Below are positions 43,457 to 51,045 of a DNA stretch of 64,000 nt, in pieces. Made by a program: the position numbers and the translations under genes. The notes under the pieces were generated by a model. The model was not told where the DNA came from, made no database searches, and was given only the letters and a program-made list of their open reading frames with translations. The first letter of the stretch is position 1, and every line of letters starts with the position of its first letter. Source of the stretch: Oscillatoria sp. CS-180 (GTDB lineage Bacteria > Cyanobacteriota > Cyanobacteriia > Phormidesmidales > Phormidesmidaceae); NCBI RefSeq assembly GCF_028330965.1, contig NZ_JAQMUB010000088.1:214634-278633 (forward strand). Direction: 5' to 3'.

Positions 43457-43865
43457 CGTTGAAATACCTCATAACATGGTGTGGCGATCGCGGATGTTTC
43501 GGGTGCGATCGCAAAATTGTGCGGTTTGATAGGGAGTCGGTAAGATGCACGGATTGTCTACTAGTGGGAACAAAGAGAACGCTTGCCATAGCCGTCACCA
43601 GTTCCATTAGAACAAGACGGCGAGCCGTTGGACTATAGGCCGCACCCGGATGCTATTGGGTACACCAGCCTAAGGCTGGAGCGATATCTTTCAAGCTAAT
43701 CCAAGCGCCAACAAACATCAGCTATCGGACAAAAGGTCACGCAATAGCTTCATACAGAAGCAGTATTAGTGTGCCCAAGCCGATCCGGGCAGTAAATCAA
43801 GATCGCTATACAGGTTTCTCGATCAACATCGGTTAGTCCATGAGTTACCCGTCAGACCCAACAAC
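43457..43865. other. Intergenic region holding repeat copy 4
   Basis: About 410 bp between the coiled-coil gene and btpA. Apart from repeat copy 4 (43583-43685) and the promoter that must serve the leftward coiled-coil pair, no gene is visible. GCGATCGC-like sites occur near 43486-43510. Confidence 0.4.
43583..43685 (-). repeat. Interspersed ~100-bp two-hairpin element, copy 4
   Basis: Reverse orientation. On the minus strand it reads TATCGCTCCAGCCTTAGGCT, CACCCAATAGCATCCGGGTG (a clear inner stem CACCC/GGGTG), CGGCTCGCCGTCTTGTTC and GAACTGGTGACGGC. The 3' block forms a clean hairpin GCCGTC/GACGGC with inner GTTC/GAAC. It shares a nearly identical 30-bp stretch with copy 5 on the other side of btpA. 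Confidence 0.8.
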
Positions 43866-44711
43866 TTATGTTGCAACGACGGGCTGGTAGGCCGATGCAG
43901 ACTCGCGAATAGAGACACCTGCTTCTAAAGATTCCATGAATTGACGGACGCGAATGGGATCAATGGGTTGATGAATATCACCTTTGCGTTTAAGGGAGCT
44001 AGCGACAATGACACCATCAGCGGATTGAATGAGTTTGCCAATATTTTCCCAGCTGGCACCACTACCAATCAACACAGAGCTGTCTTTAGCAGCGGCCTTC
44101 GCCAGTTCTAAATCTTCTAGACTCGGAGGACTCCCAGTAGCCCAACCGGAGAGAATAATACCGTCGGCCCGTCCCCGCTCAATCGTTTCCTGAACGGCAG
44201 TGGTGAGATTAGGTGAGCCGAGAGGACGAGCATGTTTGACCAGTACATCAGCCAAAATTTTGACATCGCTGCCCAGTTCTCGACGATAGCGGAGCAGATC
44301 ATGGGCACACCCTTCGATGAGTCCCTGATCGGTGGCCATGACGCCCGTCAGCACATTAACCCGAATAAACTGAGCATTGACACACGAGGCGATCGCCATT
44401 GCACTTCTGGCATCGTTTCGCAACACATTGACACCAATGGGGACCGTCACCAATTGCTGCATGCGGTGAATGACCAAACTCATGGCGCTCACCACAGCGG
44501 GATCAACCACACCCTTAGTGAAGGGAGAATCGAAAAAGTTTTCCACAATGATGCCGTTAACGCCACCAGAAGCCAGAGCGGTGGCCTCTTGCTCAGCACG
44601 GTCGATCACTCGCTGCAAATCTCCGCCCCAATCAGGGGATGTCGGTAGCGGCAAGAGATGAACGACTCCAAGCACTGGAGTTATCGTTTTAAAGATAGTC
44701 GTTAGGCTCAC
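43866..44711 (-). CDS. btpA: BtpA-family protein (photosystem I biogenesis)
   Basis: 281 residues from GTG 44711; homologous proteins start with a short helix followed by PVLGVVHLLPLPTSP, which supports this start over a TTG at 44747. Other motifs: GVNGIIVENFFDSPF, VPIGVNVLRNDA and SGWATGSPPSLEDL. The fold is a TIM barrel. In Synechocystis BtpA is needed for stable accumulation of photosystem I reaction-centre proteins, especially in the cold; the biochemical activity is unknown. The gene is flanked by repeat copies 4 and 5 in the same orientation. Confidence 0.92.
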   Translation of the reverse strand: MSLTTIFKTITPVLGVVHLLPLPTSPDWGGDLQRVIDRAEQEATALASGGVNGIIVENFFDSPFTKGVVDPAVVSAMSLVIHRMQQLVTVPIGVNVLRNDARSAMAIASCVNAQFIRVNVLTGVMATDQGLIEGCAHDLLRYRRELGSDVKILADVLVKHARPLGSPNLTTAVQETIERGRADGIILSGWATGSPPSLEDLELAKAAAKDSSVLIGSGASWENIGKLIQSADGVIVASSLKRKGDIHQPIDPIRVRQFMESLEAGVSIRESASAYQPVVAT

Positions 44712-44764
44712 GTGAACTGGTCTCGAATGCGAAAACTCAATCGCCAATCAGAAGTAGCGGATGG

Positions 44765-44868
44765 TTTGTAGCTGTCACCAGTTCCATTAGAACAAGACGG
44801 CAAGCTATCTGGCTATGCGCCAAGTCAATAGACGCTCCTGGGTGCACTAACCCAAACGGCTAAAGCTA
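44765..44868 (-). repeat. Interspersed ~100-bp two-hairpin element, copy 5
   Basis: Reverse orientation, same as copy 4. On the minus strand: TAGCTTTAGCCGTTTGGG, TTAGTGCACCCAGGAGCG, CGCATAGCCAGATAGCTTGC and GCCGTCTTGTTCTAATGG followed by AACTGGTGACAGC. It lies in the divergent region between btpA and rimO. Confidence 0.78.
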
Positions 44869-45037
44869 CGTCACACGCTCCTCTACCTAACCCAATTTAC
44901 CCCAAGCGTTCCCCTTCTTGAGCCTTCATTGCCGCTAAAAACAGCCTTCTGCTGAAACATTTCCCACGAAATAGAACAAAGGCTTTACGATGAAAGGTTG
45001 AAAGCACGTTAATCCTCGATTCAGACTGACACGACTT

Positions 45038-46369
45038 ATGACTGTTGCCATTAGCCGACCCACGATCGCGATTACTCATCTAGGCTGTGAAAAAAATCGC
45101 GTTGATACCGAGCATATGCTGGGACTGCTGGTGCAGGCTGGCTACGGGGTCGATTCCAATGAAGACTTGGCCGACTATGTGATTGTCAACACCTGTAGCT
45201 TCATTGAGTCTGCCCGCGAGGAATCGGTTCGCACCTTAGTCGAACTGGCAGAAGCCCAAAAGAAAATTGTCATCACAGGCTGTTTGGCACAGCACTTTCA
45301 GCATGAATTGCTAGAGGAAATTCCAGAAGCTGTAGCGCTAGTTGGCACAGGCGACTACAACAAGATTGTGGATGTCATTGAACGAGCTGAGGCTGGGGAG
45401 CGCGTCAAAGAGGTCTCGGCTGAACCCACCTATATTGCGGACGAAACGGTTCCTCGCTATCGCACGACAGCTGAGGGAACGGCCTATGTACGAGTCGCTG
45501 AAGGGTGCAACTATCGCTGTGCATTCTGCATCATTCCTCATCTGCGGGGCGATCAGCGATCGCGCTCCATTGAATCCATCGTGACGGAAGCCCATCAGCT
45601 AGCCGCCGAGGGTGTCCAAGAGCTGGTCCTGATTTCCCAAATTACGACCAACTACGGCGTCGATCTCTATGGCAAGCCACAGCTAGCAGAACTGCTTCAG
45701 GCGTTGGGGGAGGTTAATGTGCCGTGGATTCGGATGCACTATGCCTATCCCACTGGACTTACTCCCAAGGTCATTCAGGCTATTCAAGACGTGCCGAATG
45801 TACTGCCTTACCTAGATCTACCGCTCCAGCATTCACACCCTGACGTATTGCGGGCAATGAACCGTCCTTGGCAGGGACGAGTGAATGACGACATCATTGA
45901 CCGCATTAAAGATGCTCTCCCAGAAGCCGTGTTGAGAACGACTTTTATTGTGGGATTTCCCGGCGAAACGGAGGAGCATTTCGAACACCTGTTGGCCTTT
46001 GTGCAGCGCCATGAGTTTGATCACGTTGGTGTGTTCACCTACTCTGCTGAAGCAGGTACTCCTGGCGCCACGTTGCCCAATCAAATTCCGCAGTCGGTGA
46101 TGGACGATCGCCGCGATCGCATTATGCAGGCCCAACAGCCAATCTCCTTACGGCACAACCAAGCCGAAGTTGGCAAAACGGTCGATGTTTTGGTCGAGCA
46201 AGTCAATCCAGCGTCGGGTGAAATGATTGGGCGATCGACCCGATTCGCACCCGACGTCGATGGCTTAGTCTATCTCCAAGGCACAGCCCCCCTGGGACAG
46301 TTAACTACAGTGCGTATTGATGCCGCAGATGTCTACGATCTCTACGGCACTGTCTCATCCCCTGCATAA
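45038..46369 (+). CDS. rimO: Ribosomal protein uS12 methylthiotransferase RimO
   Basis: RimO methylthiolates an Asp of ribosomal protein S12. 443 residues: N-terminal UPF0004 domain ([31 protein letters not shown] with cluster Cys), radical SAM domain with [20 protein letters not shown] around residues 150-170 and a C-terminal TRAM domain ([19 protein letters not shown]). The [11 protein letters not shown] signature separates RimO from MiaB. Divergent from btpA. Confidence 0.95.
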   Translation: MTVAISRPTIAITHLGCEKNRVDTEHMLGLLVQAGYGVDSNEDLADYVIVNTCSFIESAREESVRTLVELAEAQKKIVITGCLAQHFQHELLEEIPEAVALVGTGDYNKIVDVIERAEAGERVKEVSAEPTYIADETVPRYRTTAEGTAYVRVAEGCNYRCAFCIIPHLRGDQRSRSIESIVTEAHQLAAEGVQELVLISQITTNYGVDLYGKPQLAELLQALGEVNVPWIRMHYAYPTGLTPKVIQAIQDVPNVLPYLDLPLQHSHPDVLRAMNRPWQGRVNDDIIDRIKDALPEAVLRTTFIVGFPGETEEHFEHLLAFVQRHEFDHVGVFTYSAEAGTPGATLPNQIPQSVMDDRRDRIMQAQQPISLRHNQAEVGKTVDVLVEQVNPASGEMIGRSTRFAPDVDGLVYLQGTAPLGQLTTVRIDAADVYDLYGTVSSPA

Positions 46370-46391
46370 GCGAATCTGATATGGCCGCGTT

Positions 46392-47018
46392 TTATTGACC
46401 CGCTTTCAAGACCTCATCAGCAGTCAATCGCAAGTCTGGAAAGGTTTCAGACACAACGGTCTGATCACCGCGAAATTGCTGAATTACATATTCTCCATCG
46501 ACCAATGTGCAGATAGAGAGGGTAGGGCATTTGGGTTTACCAATATGTCGAGTCCCCCCTAGCCCAGCGTAATGGGCGATCCAATATTCGGGGATGCCCA
46601 GAACTGCATAGTCTTCCACTTTACGGGCATAATCGTTTTGCCAATTGCCGCTAACGACTTCTGCCACAAATGGGATAGCGCTACCCAGAGTCAAGATTGA
46701 CTGATCAGCCCAAAGCGGCTCATTAACCAGTTCTTCCCGTTTGATCACCACGACGTCAGGGCGAAATGCTGTCATACCCACATTGGCAGGTCTCAGCAAA
46801 CTTCGCTGAAGCACAAACCAGGGCAAAGCTGCTCGGTCAATTTGAACGCAAATCTTGGTGGTGATGAAGGCTGCAACTTCTTCATGCGGCCCTGTTGGCT
46901 CCAAATCAAATACCTCTCCATCGATCAGTTCATAACGGTTGTCGCCACTGTATCGAAGCAGAAACTCCTCAAAATTTAGCGGTCCCTGTTGGATTTGCTG
47001 ATCGATCGCAAGAGTCAT
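46392..47018 (-). CDS. Uma2-family (DUF820) putative endonuclease
   Basis: 208 residues. LNFEEFLLRYSGDNRYELIDGEV at the N-terminus, FRPDVVVIKREEL and PFVAEVVSGNWQNDYARKVEDYAVLGIPEYWI form the Uma2 core with the D...E...K catalytic-like residues. Predicted PD-(D/E)xK fold; function in cyanobacteria unknown. It converges with rimO. Confidence 0.88.
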   Translation of the reverse strand: MTLAIDQQIQQGPLNFEEFLLRYSGDNRYELIDGEVFDLEPTGPHEEVAAFITTKICVQIDRAALPWFVLQRSLLRPANVGMTAFRPDVVVIKREELVNEPLWADQSILTLGSAIPFVAEVVSGNWQNDYARKVEDYAVLGIPEYWIAHYAGLGGTRHIGKPKCPTLSICTLVDGEYVIQQFRGDQTVVSETFPDLRLTADEVLKAGQ

Positions 47019-47112
47019 GGGTTCAACGTATCCTGATCGTTGCTTTCACTCTATCAAACCAATTTCGGCCCAAGTTCGACACAGTTCCCCATTCCGCTTC
47101 CTGCGCTTTGGC

Positions 47113-47517
47113 CTAATGATCAGTCCCGGCATAGATCCACATGGGTTCTGTTTGACCCGCTCTGGTAAATCCACATTTTTCGTAGAATGCGATCGCCTCA
47201 CTATCAGCCACCAGCATTTGCATATGCATTGCCCGATAGCGCTGCTTCATCATATCCATGATGCCCTGACCGATGCCTTGCCCTTGATAGTCTGGATGCA
47301 CCAGCAGGTGCGGGTAATAAACCACCAGGAAACCATCAGAAATCGCGTTGCCAATGCCAACCAGTCTAGCCCCGTCCCAGGCTGAAATCAGACTGTGAGA
47401 ATTGAGCAGAGCCTGGTGCAGCGCTTGAGGTTTCTGGGCTGAAGACCAACTGTTGGCAAAATAAATCGGCAAGATCTGGCTAATCGCAATATCACGCCGC
47501 TCAGAAAAGGTAATCAT
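47113..47517 (-). CDS. GNAT-family N-acetyltransferase
   Basis: 134 residues with the acetyl-CoA motif VHPDYQGQGIGQGIMDMM (Q/RxxGxG/A) at about 77-94 and a C-terminal SEAIAFYEKCGFTRAGQTEP, typical of GNAT enzymes. The substrate is unknown. The MITE-like element at 47586 lies directly upstream. Confidence 0.9.
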   Translation of the reverse strand: MITFSERRDIAISQILPIYFANSWSSAQKPQALHQALLNSHSLISAWDGARLVGIGNAISDGFLVVYYPHLLVHPDYQGQGIGQGIMDMMKQRYRAMHMQMLVADSEAIAFYEKCGFTRAGQTEPMWIYAGTDH

Positions 47518-47585
47518 TTGAGTAATGACTGCTGTGCAGACTTAAAATTCACAATCAACCTTATGCCTGGACAATTCAACTGAGC

Positions 47586-47698
47586 CAGGACTTACGCAGT
47601 TGCATCCGACTTTGGCCCCTTAATCCCCAAATATGGGGAAGCCGGATGCAACGTCCCCCAAAATTGGGGGATGCAAGGGGGCCCGTGCGTAAGTCCTA
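47586..47698. mobile_element. MITE-like element with AGGACTTACGCA terminal inverted repeats
   Basis: The termini AGGACTTACGCA (47587-47598) and TGCGTAAGTCCT (47686-47697) are perfect inverted repeats of 12 bp. The interior holds more inverted repeats (GTTGCATCCG with CGGATGCAAC, CCCCAAATATGGGG, CCCCCAAAATTGGGGG) and no open frame. If one base on each side is included, the element is flanked by TGAGC on both sides (47581-47585 and 47699-47703), a possible 5-bp target duplication. It lies between a GNAT gene and a MATE gene. Confidence 0.75.
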
Positions 47699-47725
47699 TG
47701 AGCAAGAGACTAAGACTCAAGTATC

Positions 47726-49078
47726 TCAGCCGCTAGCCGATACGACTTTTGTCTGCCGTAGGCAGGTTCTGCGGCTCCACCCATAAGCGCTAAATCCAAC
47801 CAAGAGATTCGCGATCGCCGCTGCACCAAAGATGCCAACAGGACCCGCAACACGGCTACCGATGTAGGCTAGCGGAATGTAGCATCCGACCATGTGAGCG
47901 CTGGTGATAATGATGGATGGAATCGGCTTCCCCATAGCATTGAAGGCAGAGCTGGTCACTTGGAGCATACCTGCCGCCCCGTAGCTAATGGGAACTAGCC
48001 ACAAGTATCGAGCGGCGATCGCAATCACCGTGGGGTCAGGATTAAAAATACCGGCCAAGGGTCTCGCAACCACCCCTAATATGACCGCCATCAGCAGTCC
48101 CCAGCCAAGACAGAAGCGGTATCCCTGGCTCAGAGCCTGACGGACTCGGCCAATGTGATGGGCGCCCCAGTTCTGCCCGACAAAGGGTCCCATACTTGAT
48201 GCCAGGGCAAAAATAGCAATCAAGGCCAATGATTCGACTCTAGACGCCAAGCCAAACCCAGCGACGGCAGCGGCTCCGTGGATCGCGAGGAAACTGGTGA
48301 CGACGCCAATCGAAATGGGTGTAATCATGCTGGCAGCGGCAGCCGGCAAACCCACAGTGAGAATGTCGCGCCAGCACCAAAGCGTTTCCTGGATGCTGGG
48401 AATTTGGGTCGAAAGCAGTTTTTCTTTGAAGCGTAAAACAAGCAAGGCAGCTACCAGCGAGACCGCCCGGGCAATGACCGTCGCCAACGCTGCCCCCTGT
48501 AGCTCCAGTCGAGGAAAGCCCAAAGCGCCGTTGATGAGGAGAGGATCGAGCACAATGTTGGTGCCCGCTGCCACAGTCATGATGATGCTGGGCGTGAGGG
48601 TGTTTCCTGCGGCCCGAATCGCGCTGTTGCCGACCATCGGCACCACCAAAAACACGATGCCGAAATACCAAACCCGCATGTATTCGCGAATGAAAGGTAA
48701 GATGTCGGGACCCGCTCCCAGGGCCTGGAACAGCGGATCAATCGTGAACAAGCCGATGCTGGCAAAGAGCAGGACAGCCGTCAGCGCCAGGGTCAAACTA
48801 TTGGTTGTGAAGCGCTGCACCCGTTGCATGTCCCCTTCTCCGATCGCCCGCGCAATCACTGAAGTGGTGCCAACCCCCAATCCGAAAGCGAGATTACCCA
48901 ACGTCAAAACGACAGGAAACGTGAAGCTCATGGCCGCCAGTTGGGCAGTGCCCAATTGCCCCACGAAATAGGTGTCTACCAGATTGAACGCGATAAGTGC
49001 GAACAGGCCCCACACCATTGGCAAAGTGAGTTTTACAAGATGGGGACCAACCGGGCCCTCCGTCAGATTACGCTTCAT
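47726..49078 (-). CDS. MATE-family efflux transporter
   Basis: 450 residues with 12 membrane helices in two similar halves. The N-terminus KRNLTEGPVGPHLVKLTLPM and VDTYFVGQLGTAQLAAMSF are typical of the MATE family, which exports cationic or multidrug compounds with Na+ or H+. The substrate is not known. The last residues carry a basic cytosolic tail. Confidence 0.93.
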   Translation of the reverse strand: MKRNLTEGPVGPHLVKLTLPMVWGLFALIAFNLVDTYFVGQLGTAQLAAMSFTFPVVLTLGNLAFGLGVGTTSVIARAIGEGDMQRVQRFTTNSLTLALTAVLLFASIGLFTIDPLFQALGAGPDILPFIREYMRVWYFGIVFLVVPMVGNSAIRAAGNTLTPSIIMTVAAGTNIVLDPLLINGALGFPRLELQGAALATVIARAVSLVAALLVLRFKEKLLSTQIPSIQETLWCWRDILTVGLPAAAASMITPISIGVVTSFLAIHGAAAVAGFGLASRVESLALIAIFALASSMGPFVGQNWGAHHIGRVRQALSQGYRFCLGWGLLMAVILGVVARPLAGIFNPDPTVIAIAARYLWLVPISYGAAGMLQVTSSAFNAMGKPIPSIIITSAHMVGCYIPLAYIGSRVAGPVGIFGAAAIANLLVGFSAYGWSRRTCLRQTKVVSASG

Positions 49079-49167
49079 AGCTAGGGGAGTCGCTGAGGGT
49101 CATCATTCATTATTGCGGGATAGGGGCGATTTCAGAAGGGTCCTCTATCTAGAATGGATGACATCCC

Positions 49168-50286
49168 TTACAGCGAACTGAAATACTGGCGCACGCTCTC
49201 CACAATCCGCTGAGAGGCACGACCGTCTCCGAAAGGATTGACGGCTTTTGCCATAGCATCATAAGCGTCAGACGAGTTGAGCAGATCTAAAGCAGTCGTC
49301 GCAATGGCTTGCGGACTGGTGCCAACCAGCTTAGCGGTACCTGCGGCGATCGCCTCTGGCCGCTCAGTGGTCTCTCGCAACACCAGAACGGGCTTGCCTA
49401 ATCCAGGTGCTTCTTCTTGAAGACCACCCGAATCGGTTAGCAGCAGCGTACAGCGCTGCATGGCTCCCACCAGTTGACCATAGTCCAGCGGTTCCGTGAG
49501 GAAGACGCGATCATGATGGCCTAACGCCTGAGTGAGAGGCTCCCGGACAGTCGGATTGCGATGCAGGGGCAGCAGTAAAGCCGTATCCGGGCAGGCTTCC
49601 AGGATATTGAGAAATCCCTTCGCGATGTCTTGCAAAGGCGCACCCCAATTCTCGCGGCGGTGAACCGTGGAGAGCAAAACACGATGCTGGTTCCAATCCA
49701 AACCGTTGATCGAACAGGGGGGATTGCGATCCGCAACCGTCAGCAAGGCATCGATCACGGTATTGCCCGTCTGATGAACCTGACCGATAACGCCAGACTT
49801 AGCCAAATGGCCAACCGCTGTTTCCGTGGGAGCAAAATGCAGGCGCGTTATTTGGGAAATTAATCGTCGATTGGCTTCTTCGGGAAACGGATTCAGCAAG
49901 TCGTCGGTTCGCAGACCCGCTTCCACATGACCGACGGGAATGCGCTGATAGAAGGCAGCAAGGGCAGCTGAAAAGGCCGTTGTGGTATCGCCCTGAACGA
50001 TCACGAGCTGAGGCTGTAGTCGCTGAAAGCACTGCTCTAAGCCCTGTAAACTGCGGCAGGTAATATCGGTCAACGTCTGCTTCGGCTGCATAATGTCGAG
50101 ATCTTCATCAGCACTCAGCTGGAACAGCTCCATCACCTGAGCTACCATCTCACGATGCTGCCCAGTGAGGACAACGCATGTTTCAAAATCGCCAGCCTGA
50201 CGAAAGGCCTGAATCACTGGGGCCAGCTTAATGGCTTCAGGACGAGTGCCAAGGGTGATACAAACTCGGATGGGCGACGTAGACAT
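49168..50286 (-). CDS. wecB: UDP-N-acetylglucosamine 2-epimerase (non-hydrolysing)
   Basis: 372 residues from ATG 50286. Motifs: TLGTRPEAIKLAPVIQAF at the N-terminus, VVQGDTTTAFSAALAAFY, GHVEAGLRT, STVHRRENWG and LTDSGGLQEEAPGLGKPVLVLRETTERPEA split across the UDP-binding region. It converts UDP-GlcNAc to UDP-ManNAc for surface polysaccharides. No other polysaccharide gene is adjacent. Confidence 0.94.
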   Translation of the reverse strand: MSTSPIRVCITLGTRPEAIKLAPVIQAFRQAGDFETCVVLTGQHREMVAQVMELFQLSADEDLDIMQPKQTLTDITCRSLQGLEQCFQRLQPQLVIVQGDTTTAFSAALAAFYQRIPVGHVEAGLRTDDLLNPFPEEANRRLISQITRLHFAPTETAVGHLAKSGVIGQVHQTGNTVIDALLTVADRNPPCSINGLDWNQHRVLLSTVHRRENWGAPLQDIAKGFLNILEACPDTALLLPLHRNPTVREPLTQALGHHDRVFLTEPLDYGQLVGAMQRCTLLLTDSGGLQEEAPGLGKPVLVLRETTERPEAIAAGTAKLVGTSPQAIATTALDLLNSSDAYDAMAKAVNPFGDGRASQRIVESVRQYFSSL

Positions 50287-50419
50287 AAACCAGCGCAATT
50301 CAGACGACAGCGATCGCAGCCTGCAAGACCGCTAACAAACCTCACTATCATGGCACGATTGGTTAGACTCGCCAGAGTTCCTGCCAAAATAGAGAAGACG
50401 CAATTGGACGCGATCGCTC

Positions 50420-50899
50420 ATGGCCCACACGCTCAAACTCACAGCAGATGTGCTGACCCAATTAGACATCACCGCAGCACAGCAGCTGATTGACTCACTG
50501 ATCGAAAAAGGAACCCTGCTTGACTCCGACGTCCGACTCGCTTTTGACATTGATTTTCCTCGCGACCCCACCGACCCGAGAGAACTCTCCGAAATCCCCG
50601 AGATTCGCCTTTGGTTTATCCGTTTGGACGCGACTTATCCGTGGTTGCCGTTTGTGTTGGATTGGGAGGCAGGCGAGCTGGGACGCTATGCAGCGATGCT
50701 GGTGCCGCATCAGTTCAGCCCCAAAGACGGCATCCGCTACAACCCTGAAGCGCTGGAAATTTTTGTGATGAACAAGATCTTTGTCGTGGCAAACTGGCTG
50801 CAGCAGCAAGGCGTTCAGCAAATGACGCGCTTAAAATTCATGACTCAAATGCTGGGCTACGAAATCGACGACGGCCTATTTGATTTACTGCTGTCCTAA
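50420..50899 (+). CDS. CRR6-family NdhI maturation factor
   Basis: 159 residues, soluble, with DVRLAFDIDFPRDPTDPREL, RLWFIRLDATYPWLPFVLDW and NKIFVVANWLQQQGV, which match the CRR6 (DUF1817) family. In plants and Synechocystis (Slr1097) this factor helps to mature the NdhI subunit of the photosynthetic NDH-1 complex. Divergent from wecB. Confidence 0.88.
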   Translation: MAHTLKLTADVLTQLDITAAQQLIDSLIEKGTLLDSDVRLAFDIDFPRDPTDPRELSEIPEIRLWFIRLDATYPWLPFVLDWEAGELGRYAAMLVPHQFSPKDGIRYNPEALEIFVMNKIFVVANWLQQQGVQQMTRLKFMTQMLGYEIDDGLFDLLLS

Positions 50900-50946
50900 G
50901 CGATTCCATTCCTTAGCGATATCAGTTCTACGAGCGCAGCGGCTGG

Positions 50947-50958
50947 TGCGTAAGTCTT
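50947..50958. repeat. Relic of a MITE terminus (TGCGTAAGTCTT)
   Basis: Matches 11 of 12 bases of the right end of the MITE-like element at 47586-47698. No left end is present, so this is probably a decayed or partial copy in the short region before metH. Confidence 0.5.
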
Positions 50959-51045
50959 AAGATTGTTGAATAATAGAAGTCTCGACGGTTTGCACCTAGA
51001 GCTGTTTCTCAACGAACCGCTGTCTGACACCCCATCCGTGGAATC

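Noticed and set aside
48297..48971. 224-codon open frame on the + strand inside the MATE gene.
   Set aside because: Antisense shadow of a well-supported MATE transporter; composition is not protein-like.
50900..51045. Possible cobalamin or SAM riboswitch upstream of metH.
   Set aside because: The B12 box and the other conserved aptamer blocks are absent; the gap is only 146 bp and contains a MITE relic.
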